NCBI GenBank assembly: GCA_035487355.1
Contig: DATHMF010000022.1
Span: forward strand, 1 to 64,000
Source of the DNA: Terriglobales bacterium
Lineage (GTDB): Bacteria > Acidobacteriota > Terriglobia > Terriglobales > Acidobacteriaceae
Direction of reading: 5' to 3'
DNA length: 64,000 nucleotides
Positions 56,916 to 64,000 of this stretch are shown one piece after another. Below the pieces are notes generated by a model that saw only the letters and a list, made by a program, of their open reading frames with translations, did not search any database and had not been told where the DNA came from. The number at the start of each line of letters is the position of its first letter. Position 1 is the stretch's first letter. The translations under genes were made by a program, and so were the position numbers.

Positions 56916-58439
56916 CTAACCCCTCCATGCTCCCGCCTTGGGTCGGCGAAAGAATTTGATCGGCTTGTCCTTCTTCTTTTCCTCACTGGCAAACTTTTGG
57001 TACATCAGCGTTCGGCTGTGTAAGTCGTCCGTTGTAATCTGTGCCAGAACTCGGTCCTCAATGGGCATCTTTCTTGAGCCCAGGCGGCTCTTAAGCGCGT
57101 AGCGGGCCGAGTCAGCGGCGTCATCGCCCTCGAACTTTGCGCAGTCTTCCACCTTGCTGTCGTCGCGGCTCATCTGGGGAAGCGTAGAAATGAGCTTGTC
57201 ACAGTTTGAACCGATGAACAGCTCACCCCGCTCCAGCATCTCCCGCATCAGCATCCAGCCTCCAATGCGGTCATCATCCGCTCGTTGCGGTGATGGCAGG
57301 CCGTTGTGGATAAAGATCTGCCGCATCTGCTCCGCGATGCTGTCTTCGCTGGTTCTCTGCGCGAAAGCATCTGGCGAGAGAAAGATGCCGTCAATTTTCT
57401 CCAGGGCATACTGGCATCGGTCAACAATCTCTTGTGCCAGTGCTCGCGGTCCGATATGGTTGCGTACCAGTTCGCGATAGATATTGGTTACTTTTCCGTC
57501 TTGTGCACACCAATGAGCAACCGCGTCATGCTGGAATCCCCAGTCAATGCCAATCCATCGCGGATGCCAGCCTTGGATCCCCATCTCTTCCGGTCGCTTG
57601 ACCTGTTTTGTTGGATCAAAATTGTCGAAGTACTGTCCTGCAAAGACGTCCCAGCGGCCCAGTAGGTGTCCGATCTTCAGGCTCTCCGGAAGCCGGTTGA
57701 GCCTTTGTCCGTAGTCCGAGCGCGTGATGAAATACTCGAAGCGCTTGCTGTCTTCCCAGTCGTAGTAATCATCTTTGGTGAATCCATCTTCCACCAGGGC
57801 AGGCCGGCACCACTCCACGTTGTCCCAGCCATAGGCTTGCAGGAAGGCGTAGTCCTCGGGGTCTTCATTTCCTTTGTACTGCTTGTCGTGAAATACCCGC
57901 TTAAGAAATGCATGGCCCACGCCTCCCGGATTGGGAAATAACCCCAGTTTGCATTCGTCGCTGCCCTTTCCTGGCCAGCGGTTGCAGGTCTTCAGCAGCA
58001 GTAGTTCGTCTTCGGAAAGCTGCTCCGCTTGGTCCACGCATATGTCCATGTACTCTTTTCCCAGGTAGGTGTAGATGTCCTTCGGGTGTTCTGCATAGCC
58101 AAAGACGACGCTGGAAAAAACTCCGTCCCCGAATGGGATTCGTAATTCACGGTACTTGTCCGTGTAGAACTTACGAAGCTCTGGAAACTGGCGGAAGAGA
58201 GGTTCAATGTGGTTCTCGTAAAGCTGTCCATAGGTGCGCCGGAAGATGAGCCCGCGCGTCCCCGGATGCAGGCAGCGCCGGTAAATCTGCACCATGCGCG
58301 CTCCAACACTCTTGCCCCCGCCACGAGCGCCGCCATAGCCAATCCAGCCCGCCTTGGATTTTTCAAAAAGCTCCAGAAGCTGCTGTTGCTTCGGCTGAAA
58401 AGGGAAATACATTGAGAGTCCAAAGCCATCCAAAATCAC
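56916..58439 (-). CDS. Phage terminase large subunit
   Basis: Encodes 507 residues (an internal start at 58412, MYFPFQPKQQQLLELF, is possible). The ATPase domain has Walker A GGARGGGKS at residues 36-44 and a Walker B-like MDICVDQAEQ (131-140), where Gln replaces the usual Glu after Asp136; E139 may serve. The nuclease domain shows WIGIDWGFQHDA, IFLSPDAFA and DDAADSARYAL, each with an acidic metal ligand. It packages DNA into proheads. No clear small terminase subunit was found beside it. Confidence 0.93.
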   Translation of the reverse strand: MILDGFGLSMYFPFQPKQQQLLELFEKSKAGWIGYGGARGGGKSVGARMVQIYRRCLHPGTRGLIFRRTYGQLYENHIEPLFRQFPELRKFYTDKYRELRIPFGDGVFSSVVFGYAEHPKDIYTYLGKEYMDICVDQAEQLSEDELLLLKTCNRWPGKGSDECKLGLFPNPGGVGHAFLKRVFHDKQYKGNEDPEDYAFLQAYGWDNVEWCRPALVEDGFTKDDYYDWEDSKRFEYFITRSDYGQRLNRLPESLKIGHLLGRWDVFAGQYFDNFDPTKQVKRPEEMGIQGWHPRWIGIDWGFQHDAVAHWCAQDGKVTNIYRELVRNHIGPRALAQEIVDRCQYALEKIDGIFLSPDAFAQRTSEDSIAEQMRQIFIHNGLPSPQRADDDRIGGWMLMREMLERGELFIGSNCDKLISTLPQMSRDDSKVEDCAKFEGDDAADSARYALKSRLGSRKMPIEDRVLAQITTDDLHSRTLMYQKFASEEKKKDKPIKFFRRPKAGAWRG

Positions 58440-58517
58440 TCCTCTTGTTCACTGCGAAGGCACTTCAGAATGTTCCTTAAATGTTCGGCTCGGTCCTGCT
58501 CGAAACCATTCTTGACA

Positions 58518-59300
58518 TTACTGGGTCGTATAGATTACCCAGGCGGTCTGCGTGGCCGTGGCCGCGTCGGTGTTGATGCTGATAAAGTCGCCAGGGTCCA
58601 AAGTCCCCATAAACTCGGTTTGCAGCATCGATAAATTACCAATCGAGCCTGCATTAAAGATCGCGTTGGCGTTTGCGGGTGCTCCGGCATTAGGCACAAC
58701 GTTGACTGCCACGGTACGAGCAGTGCCACTATTGTTCCAGTACCAAATCAGTGAAGTCTGGATAAGCTGCAGAGCTGAGGGGAAGCCTATCAACGATACG
58801 GTCTTGCCTGCTGGGACAGTAAAGACCGTGTTGGCTCCGGCGCTCAACGACAGAAGGCGAGAATCGAAGATCGGAGCCGAATTGTCAAACTCAACGATGT
58901 ACGCCCACACCGAAAGCCCGGCGGCGCTGTTGTTCACCGCAAACTTTTCGCCCGCATGAAGTAGAAACGGAGCCATTGAATTTGCGTGGCCGACAGACCC
59001 CGCTGCAACGTTGTTCGCTATGAAGTCGAAGGTGTGGTACACGCCGCTGGTATCTTTAAATTGAGCGACACATGTAACCGCGCTGGCGTTGCCGATTGGG
59101 TTTGTAAACATCGTTTCCAGCACGAGCGCGTTACGCCCGGCTGGTACGGTGTAAAGGTCTACATTCCCAGAAGCGGAGCTGATCGCATACGCTGCCGGGA
59201 ATTTCGCATTTGGGACCGTGACCGAGATCGGCCCAAACGAAACCACGTTGTTCGAAGTGGAGGATACGCCGGATGGAGTTGTGTCGTTGACGGATGGCAT
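58518..59300 (-). CDS. Beta-rich phage structural protein
   Basis: Encodes 260 residues beginning MPSVNDTTPSGVSSTSNNVVSFGPISV. Repeating segments (YTVPAGRNALVLETMFTNPIGN and FTVPAGKTVSLIGFPSALQL) suggest two related beta domains, as in fibre or head-decoration proteins. The A of its ATG is shared with the stop of the upstream gene (TAATG), implying translational coupling. Confidence 0.65.
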   Translation of the reverse strand: MPSVNDTTPSGVSSTSNNVVSFGPISVTVPNAKFPAAYAISSASGNVDLYTVPAGRNALVLETMFTNPIGNASAVTCVAQFKDTSGVYHTFDFIANNVAAGSVGHANSMAPFLLHAGEKFAVNNSAAGLSVWAYIVEFDNSAPIFDSRLLSLSAGANTVFTVPAGKTVSLIGFPSALQLIQTSLIWYWNNSGTARTVAVNVVPNAGAPANANAIFNAGSIGNLSMLQTEFMGTLDPGDFISINTDAATATQTAWVIYTTQ

Positions 59301-59662
59301 TATCTTGATACCACCGCTGTAACGGCGCCGCCGCCGCTCTGGCTGACCTTCTTCACGCGCAGGAATTTATGCCGCTGAACGTTCAGGTTTACGTTCTCGC
59401 CTGCTGTGTTCGAACTGGAGAAGATGGAAAAGTAATTAAGGTCGGCGTCGGTGTCCGCAATCTGCACGTCAACCTGCACCGAGGCTGGGGCAGAAGCATA
59501 TGTAATAAGAACGCTTACTCCCACGTCGTCAGTCCCATAAACGTTTCCAATGGCGACTTGCTGGCTGGCTTGGGGAGGTGTGGGGTTCTCATTATTGAAA
59601 AGTGTTACTGAGTCTCCTGGGTAAATTGCAAATGGCGGGGAAGCATTACTGTAATTTGGCAT
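59300..59662 (-). CDS. Small beta-rich phage structural protein
   Basis: Encodes 120 residues from the ATG at 59662 (MPNYSNASPPFAIYPGDSVTLFNNE); a longer frame upstream overlaps the zinc-finger gene and is rejected. Beta-like (VGVSVLITYASAPASVQVDVQIADTDADLNYFSIFSS). Start overlaps the preceding gene by 17 bp and the stop overlaps the next start. Confidence 0.65.
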   Translation of the reverse strand: MPNYSNASPPFAIYPGDSVTLFNNENPTPPQASQQVAIGNVYGTDDVGVSVLITYASAPASVQVDVQIADTDADLNYFSIFSSSNTAGENVNLNVQRHKFLRVKKVSQSGGGAVTAVVSR

Positions 59663-59930
59663 GTTTTCTCTTCCGGGCAATGCGGGATAGATTGCGCTTC
59701 TTACTGCGCAGCAAACGTTCGTCACAGTCCTTTGCGTGTTTCAGGCGGTGACGTAGCTTGAGAAAGCATCCTCCGCAAAATGAGCAGCGATGTTTTCTGC
59801 GTACCAATGGTTTGAACCGTGAGTTTGGTTTCAAAGTAATGATTGTTCTCAAGCGATGCGCTTGTGATGTTTTTCGTCCGGCAGGGTGGAGCTTGAGTAC
59901 ACCTTTCCCTGCAGATGGCCGGTTGCGCAC
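59646..59930 (-). CDS. Small basic zinc-finger-like protein
   Basis: Encodes 94 residues, or fewer if a TTG start near the middle is used. The core KHRCSFCGGCFLKLRHRLKHAKDCDERLL combines CxxC, two His and a fourth Cys, consistent with one zinc finger; both flanks are strongly basic, so nucleic-acid binding is plausible. Its N-terminal codons lie in the left copy of a degenerate direct repeat. Its 3' end overlaps the next start, which supports real translation. Confidence 0.5.
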   Translation of the reverse strand: MRNRPSAGKGVLKLHPAGRKTSQAHRLRTIITLKPNSRFKPLVRRKHRCSFCGGCFLKLRHRLKHAKDCDERLLRSKKRNLSRIARKRKHAKLQ

Positions 59931-60110
59931 AGCAGGGGCTGAGGACTACGCCCGCGAGGTTGATCCCGCTCAGACGGCTGCAGCCAATGGCTTGGCCGCG
60001 GTCGTCATGCGGTAGAGAACGAAAAACCGTTAACCTGGTTTATTTATCGCATAATTGAGAGATGATGTAAATCGTTTGGTGCCACTTTGATACCATCATG
60101 CGAAAAGAAC
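59879..60110 (-). repeat. Degenerate direct repeat, copy A
   Basis: About 230 bp that align with 60681-60915 in the same orientation, with landmarks TTGCGCACAGCAGG, CTGAGGACT, CGCGAGGTT, TTTATCGCAT, GATGTAAATC and TTGGTGCCACT. Identity is roughly 70-75 percent by eye. It covers the leader and first codons of the zinc-finger gene. Confidence 0.75.
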
Positions 60111-60211
60111 GGCATTGTGTGATGCAGTTTTCAGTCTAACGCGCTGTAAAACATCTGTAGCCCACTTTTTGGTGAATGGGTCACGAATGCGAGTGACCAA
60201 AAGCCCGCGAT

Positions 60212-60570
60212 TTATCTGGCCAGGTACCTCGTCTTGGCGTTTTTGCGCGATGGAACCAGAGGCAATCCTGCCTCATATCTCCGGATGGATTCCCGCAGGG
60301 AAAGAGAAGTCGGAAATAGAACTATCTTCCCAGATTTTTCTACAAGCAAGGGACAGTTGCCTATCATGGGATGCGGAGTCTTTCCCTCAAGGTACTCTTT
60401 CAACTCGTAATGGAATATCCATCCGTATGGCTTCTCAACGGTAGCATCCGGCAAAATCACGACTTCATGTCCGAGGGCCTCCAAATCCTCCGGTTCGAGC
60501 GGACCGGTACGCGACCCTTTGCTTCTTAGTTCTCGAGATGAGCGGCTTCCTTCCTGCTTATGTAGATCAA
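60212..60570 (-). pseudogene. Imm35-like immunity gene, apparently frameshifted
   Basis: The 3' frame encodes GHEVVILPDATVEKPYGWIFHYELKEYLEGKTPHPMIGNCPLLVEKSGKIVLFPTSLSLRESIRRYEAG, a good match from memory to Imm35-type immunity proteins (GW-F-Y ... GN-PL-V ... YE). The expected family start, a TTG at 60570 giving IYISRKEAAHLEN, is in a different frame and closes at 60526. A frameshift near 60530-60550 would join both. It may be a decayed gene or a base-calling error. Located downstream of repeat copy B. Confidence 0.6.
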
Positions 60571-60680
60571 TGGTTTGGGACCGCCGTTGATCGAATAGAT
60601 CGGAACTCGGTTGGCGTGGCGTGACAAATGGATATCTCCTGGTGTTTTCGCTGGTATCCCCGGTGAAAAGAAGAACGATG

Positions 60681-60915
60681 CTGGCAGGGCACGTCTGGAA
60701 TACACCTCTCCCCGCAAGATGGCCGTTGCGCACAGCAGGGACTGAGGACTGCGTCCGCGAGGTTAAGGTCCTCTTACGACGACCGCAGCCGGTGGCCCGG
60801 CCACGGTCGTCATCGGTGTCCAAGGAGGTTATGAAAATCCCTTAACCTGAATCATTTATCGCATGCACGATTTCATGATGTAAATCTTTTGGTGCCACTG
60901 TGATACCACACGTGA
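60681..60915 (-). repeat. Degenerate direct repeat, copy B
   Basis: Second copy of the 230-bp unit described at 59879-60110, lying upstream of the Imm35-like remnant. Both copies sit at the same place relative to a following minus-strand gene, which suggests duplication of a leader with gene replacement downstream. Confidence 0.75.
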
Positions 60916-61037
60916 AAATAGGCCGCATTTTGCTTGATTCTCTTAGAAGTCTAGCATTGCCAATATAGTTTCAGAATAGGATCCACAAGATATCAGCCTT
61001 TCTGTGTTCATCTATGTCAGATCAGAGCAGAGAGCAC

Positions 61038-61634
61038 TCACGGCAGAAACTGCGCTGCTTCTTCCTCAGATCTTTGCCGTAGTTCGTTCAGAGTCACTGC
61101 TTTGTGAAGCAATTCAGCCAGATCACGTTGCTGACGTGCGAGTTCAGTTTGTACGAGTGAATGAGAGAACAGACGATCATTGAGATCTACAGCATTGATG
61201 CTGATATTCTCATGACGCATAACATACTCCTCAAGCGTCTCACAGGTGCATTGTGCCGCCCAAGCAGCTTCCTGCGCGGAGCCAGTTCGGTGACACTCAA
61301 GCGCATAGACTGCCGCCGATGGCGCATCGTCGGCCACAATTTGTCCTGGCACCCATGGACTTTCCTTTTCTTTCGGAATCAATTTCATGCAGATCTCAAT
61401 TGCTGCCTGAATTTCCGTCTCGGACACCCGGTTTTCCGCAAGGTCATTCCAGAGATGACTAAGAATGTTCTTGAGAGTCGCCGGGTTTCCTCTGCCTGTT
61501 AGCGTCGAAAACCTTGAATACAAAACCAGCATCCGTTCAGCACATGCAGCAGCAAACGCCGCTCGAAGCTGCCGCGGAAGACGGTCGATCTTTTGTAAAA
61601 GTTCGGTTTCGTTGAAACGAAGCATCACTGCCAT
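61038..61634 (-). CDS. DUF416 (YjaG-like) family protein
   Basis: Encodes 198 residues starting MAVMLRFNETELLQKIDRLPRQLRAAFAAACAERMLVLYSRF, the family's characteristic N-terminus; the rest is helical (NILSHLWNDLA, EIQAAIEICMKLIP, AVYALECHRTGSAQEAAWAAQCTCETLEEYV). Biochemical function unknown. Here it lies 32 bp after the immunity-like gene in a cassette that also has an Imm35-like remnant, so an immunity-type role is inferred. Confidence 0.8.
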   Translation of the reverse strand: MAVMLRFNETELLQKIDRLPRQLRAAFAAACAERMLVLYSRFSTLTGRGNPATLKNILSHLWNDLAENRVSETEIQAAIEICMKLIPKEKESPWVPGQIVADDAPSAAVYALECHRTGSAQEAAWAAQCTCETLEEYVMRHENISINAVDLNDRLFSHSLVQTELARQQRDLAELLHKAVTLNELRQRSEEEAAQFLP

Positions 61635-61666
61635 CTTACAAGGATAATTTAGATCTTTACCTCGGC

Positions 61667-62098
61667 TTATGTATCTATGAACTCCTCAACGCGTGCATGG
61701 GAAATCCCCAACGATCTCAGGACATCCAAAGCTCGCTTCGAAACGACGAGTCGGCAGATAGGTGCGATCCCAAAATCGTCGCGCCCAGCTTTTCCATCGG
61801 CTTTCAACCAAACGAACTTCGGCACTTTGCGCTCGGGATAAATGTCCCTAAACTGCTCTGAGGTACTGACTTCCACCTCATCGAACTTCACACCTGTTGC
61901 TCCCATTGCCTCGAGTTTTTTCTTCGCCGATTCAGTAACAATAAACACGGGAAAGCTGGTCAAAAGCACATCGCCGAGCCACCCATCGAATTCGTAGTGC
62001 AGTTTACTCAAAACTGGCGGATGGGCACTGCGGTCAGACACTACCGTATGCTCACCCCATCCACCTGCCACCTCTGGTTTAATGACACAGTATTCCAT
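61667..62098 (-). CDS. Immunity-like protein paired with the toxin-like gene
   Basis: Encodes 143 residues, preceded by AAGGAATCTCA. The sequence (MEYCVIKPEVAGGWGEHTVVSD...HPPVLSKLHYEFDGWLGDVLLTSFPVFIVTESAKKKLE...FDEVEVSTSEQFRDIYPERKVPKFVWLK...GRDDFGIAPICRLVVSKRALDVLRSLGISHARVEEF) resembles, from memory, small single-domain proteins encoded right after polymorphic nuclease toxins. It starts 30 bp after the toxin-like stop. Cytosolic; no signal peptide. Confidence 0.65.
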   Translation of the reverse strand: MEYCVIKPEVAGGWGEHTVVSDRSAHPPVLSKLHYEFDGWLGDVLLTSFPVFIVTESAKKKLEAMGATGVKFDEVEVSTSEQFRDIYPERKVPKFVWLKADGKAGRDDFGIAPICRLVVSKRALDVLRSLGISHARVEEFIDT

Positions 62099-62128
62099 TG
62101 AGATTCCTTATATCATGATTCCAGCTAG

Positions 62129-63724
62129 TTACTTGGGTGGCTTAAACTTCGAGCGAAACTGCGCATCAATTTCTGCAACTTTCTGCAAGAATTGTTCACG
62201 TGTCGGATTTGGATTTAATTCATAAAACTCGTTCAACTTCTGTCTTATTTGGCTGAGGTGCAGGTCAGGATTAAGCTCCTTTGGGATGCCGCGCAGGTTC
62301 TCCAGGGCATGGATTTCTTCCTCCGTGAAAAGGCCGGGAAATTTCCTTAGAACTTGTTGTTCGATAGCGTGGTGGACCCAGACTTTTCCTCTAAGTTCTG
62401 GGTGAGCCTTAAAGAAGGTCTCACGGTAGTTAGTGGAAGGCGCCTCCTTTTCCTGCAGCATCGTTGGCCTTTGCTCCGAAGCGATTTCCGGCTTTGGCGA
62501 TGTGCCCTCTGATATTTTGCTAACTGAAGGAACGTCACTGGTAGTAGTGGTTACACGTGGAGCAACATGATAAACGTCGGCTCCATCGCCGACTTTGGAA
62601 AGTGCACTTCCGGCGCCTTTCGTGACCAGGCTTACCGGGTTAGGGATGAAGCTTCGCTCCGGCGCCATTGACATCGCTTGCCCAATGCGCGAAATCCCCT
62701 TACCTGCCATCGTGGGCAAATCGTTGGTCTGGGCGTCTTCATAGAGCCCGCCAATCAGCGGACCGACCAGGGGCAAGCCGGCTGCAGCGGAATTGATAGC
62801 AACGCCCGTGTAGTCGCCTTGTTGCCCTGCTTGCTCTGCGCGGTCAATGTTCGCGCGAGTTGCGTCGTAATACCCTTTCGCGGCACGCCCCACTGTAGTG
62901 AGGCCAGTTGTGTAGGCTCCGGCTTGCAAGCCTTGGCTGATAGCTTCCCCTAAAGTTTTGGGCCTCTGGTCTATAGGGTGAAGCATGAAATCTGGCGGCT
63001 TAACCAGAGAGCCAACGCCCTTGGCAGCTTCCCAGATGTCTTTGCCGGCTCCGGCGGCAGTGCGCATCTCGGCGTTATCAATTGCATCATTGAGATCGAG
63101 AAGTTGCTCCCAGGTAGACTTTTGCGGTTGCGGGGGATTTACACGCACACCTCCGATGTCGGAAAAATCATTCGACGTCGCCGGCGTTGCTTGGCGTTGT
63201 AGCTGAGTCGGCGTGATGGACGTGTGTCCACTAGGTCCAGTGACACGCTGTCCTCCTATGTCGCTAAAATCGAATAGCCTTGTCTCTGGCGCAGGCCACT
63301 GTTTAAGCCAGTCAGGAGGGTCTTGCAGGGCGCGCGCACCCATGTCCCCAAAGTCGCTGAAAAAGCCCCCGGATGGCAGTTGTCCACCAGCCTCCCCGAC
63401 CCTCTGTCCTCCAATGTCGCTAAAATCCAATGGCGTTGTTTGCTGATTTTCACTTGCTGAGACACCGGCACTCTGTGGCTGTCTCGATGTCGCAGTAGCT
63501 GTAGTAGTCGGCCACTCTTTCAACCACCCCGGATGGTTCTGTACGGAAAGCGGCCCCAGATCGCCAAACCCGCTGAAAAATCCCCCGGATGGCTGTTGCG
63601 CATCAACTCGGCCGACGCGTTGCCCGCCCAGATCAGAAAAATCAAATTCTTGCACTGGCGGTGGCGCAACCCGCTGTCCTCCAATGTCGCTAAAATCCAA
63701 TTGCTCTTCTTGCCCATCTGGCAT
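62129..63724 (-). CDS. Phage-encoded polymorphic-toxin-like protein with DFSDIGGQRV repeats
   Basis: Encodes 531 residues with TAGGAG before the ATG. Five DFSD[IL]GG[QV]RV units lie at about 10-19, 28-37, 100-109, 152-161 and 186-195. Two FFS-FGD-G...P-WLK-WP units lie at 49-72 and 121-144. A Gly/Ala-rich partly hydrophobic middle (SAAAGLPLVGPLIGGLYEDA) follows. The C-terminal 100 residues carry VWVHHAIEQQVLRKFPGLF (H451, H452), ENLRGIP (N476) and DLHLSQIR (H489), a layout like HNH/EndoVII-type nuclease toxins. Inferred DNA-cutting effector with cognate immunity downstream. Confidence 0.7.
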   Translation of the reverse strand: MPDGQEEQLDFSDIGGQRVAPPPVQEFDFSDLGGQRVGRVDAQQPSGGFFSGFGDLGPLSVQNHPGWLKEWPTTTATATSRQPQSAGVSASENQQTTPLDFSDIGGQRVGEAGGQLPSGGFFSDFGDMGARALQDPPDWLKQWPAPETRLFDFSDIGGQRVTGPSGHTSITPTQLQRQATPATSNDFSDIGGVRVNPPQPQKSTWEQLLDLNDAIDNAEMRTAAGAGKDIWEAAKGVGSLVKPPDFMLHPIDQRPKTLGEAISQGLQAGAYTTGLTTVGRAAKGYYDATRANIDRAEQAGQQGDYTGVAINSAAAGLPLVGPLIGGLYEDAQTNDLPTMAGKGISRIGQAMSMAPERSFIPNPVSLVTKGAGSALSKVGDGADVYHVAPRVTTTTSDVPSVSKISEGTSPKPEIASEQRPTMLQEKEAPSTNYRETFFKAHPELRGKVWVHHAIEQQVLRKFPGLFTEEEIHALENLRGIPKELNPDLHLSQIRQKLNEFYELNPNPTREQFLQKVAEIDAQFRSKFKPPK

Positions 63725-63736
63725 GGAGTATTGCTC

Positions 63737-64000
63737 CTACCTGCCTAGGACTCTTAGGCCCGGATCGCGCTGCAGCGCCTTGCCCAGGTTCTCGTGCGGA
63801 ATGTCATGAATTCCGCCCCGCGAATCCTGAAAACGAACCATTCCCTGTACTGGTGCTCGCATGGCTCCGTTTTGCGGTCCGCTGAGCATCGCCGTTCTCC
63901 CCGCCAGGAGTGGACTATTCTGACGCAGCCCACCGTGCCCCATTCCCGTATTGGGCATCGGCCCTGTGCTTCTCAGCCCGCTTCCTAAAAGACCGCTGCC
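63737..64000 (-). CDS. Gly-rich phage protein, C-terminal part (5' end outside window)
   Basis: Frame open to the window edge: 87 residues visible. GSGLLGSGLRSTGPMPNTGMGHGGLRQN resembles the Gly-rich linker of the short LYG protein at 50.6-51.2 kb. The end MVRFQDSRGGIHDIPHENLGKALQRDPGLRVLGR is a compact module known in phage proteins, from memory. Its stop is 12 bp before the toxin-like start, so they are cotranscribed. Confidence 0.7.
   Translation of the reverse strand, partial: GSGLLGSGLRSTGPMPNTGMGHGGLRQNSPLLAGRTAMLSGPQNGAMRAPVQGMVRFQDSRGGIHDIPHENLGKALQRDPGLRVLGR

Larger units (their letters stand above)
24440..64000 (-). mobile_element. Prophage or phage-derived island (T7-like late gene order; right end outside window)
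   Basis: Integrase at the left end, then lysis, ejection-protein, tail, capsid, portal and terminase genes, almost all on the minus strand with short gaps and start/stop overlaps. The order portal, scaffold, capsid, adaptor, nozzle, acetyltransferase-like, three ejection-type proteins with a lytic transglycosylase in the last, then lysis genes follows T7-like podoviruses. No repressor or replication genes are visible; they may lie beyond 64 kb. The left boundary is approximate. Confidence 0.9.

Noticed and set aside
60115..60444. 109-codon plus-strand frame opposite the Imm35-like region
   Set aside because: Antisense to a recognisable domain; no start signal.
63150..63700. CRISPR-like spaced repeats
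   Set aside because: The repeated 20-30 bp units are codons of the DFSDIGGQRV protein repeats, are irregularly spaced and in an open reading frame.

Overview
The window is chromosomal DNA of an acidobacterium, most likely class Terriglobia. This rests on protein character and gene order, not on a database match. A conserved housekeeping block fills the left 24 kb. From about 24 kb to the right edge lies a large prophage, or phage-derived island, that runs out of the window.

Host part (1-23.8 kb). The end of tuf is followed by rpmG, tRNA-Trp, secE, nusG, rplK, rplA, rplJ, rplL, rpoB and rpoC on the plus strand. This is the classic bacterial ribosomal protein/RNA polymerase beta cluster. Several intergenic hairpins punctuate it, including a textbook intrinsic attenuator between rplL and rpoB. 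RpoB carries an N-terminal insertion with eight cysteines, probably two zinc knuckles. Next come a YihY-type membrane protein and pyruvate kinase (plus). A rhomboid-fold protein lacking the catalytic Ser and His and a secreted M28 peptidase follow (minus). Then come a LysW-like zinc-ribbon protein with a polyacidic tail and two small secreted proteins (plus), rpsA (minus) and a DUF2252 protein (plus).

Prophage part (about 24-64 kb). A tyrosine recombinase marks the left end. Nearly all other phage genes are on the minus strand, so transcription runs right to left: large terminase, small virion proteins, proline/glycine-rich proteins, TPR protein, portal, scaffold, major capsid protein, adaptor-like and nozzle-like tail genes, a small acetyltransferase-like protein, three candidate internal virion proteins (the last with a lytic transglycosylase domain), then histidine phosphatase, holin-like proteins and a GH108 endolysin. 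This order closely mirrors the late region of T7-like podoviruses, although the proteins are very divergent and an integrase is present. Two tandem secreted paralogs and a DUF1203 gene sit on the opposite strand like lysogenic-conversion genes.

Most notable system. At 59.6-63.7 kb the phage carries what looks like a polymorphic toxin-immunity cassette: a 531-residue protein with five short N-terminal DFSDIGGQRV repeats and a C-terminal domain with an HH...N...H pattern (nuclease-toxin-like). It is followed 30 bp later by a small immunity-like gene, then a DUF416 gene and a frameshifted Imm35-like remnant, with a degenerate direct repeat of about 230 bp among them. Elsewhere in the phage, proteins sharing a recurrent 'LYG-[IT]-[DN]-P' motif and low-complexity middles carry different C-termini (lytic transglycosylase, unknown domains). 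One has a translationally coupled signal-peptide partner and is bracketed by near-identical terminators. I infer a family of modular phage proteins with exchangeable C-terminal effector domains. No repressor, replication genes or attachment sites could be identified in the window.
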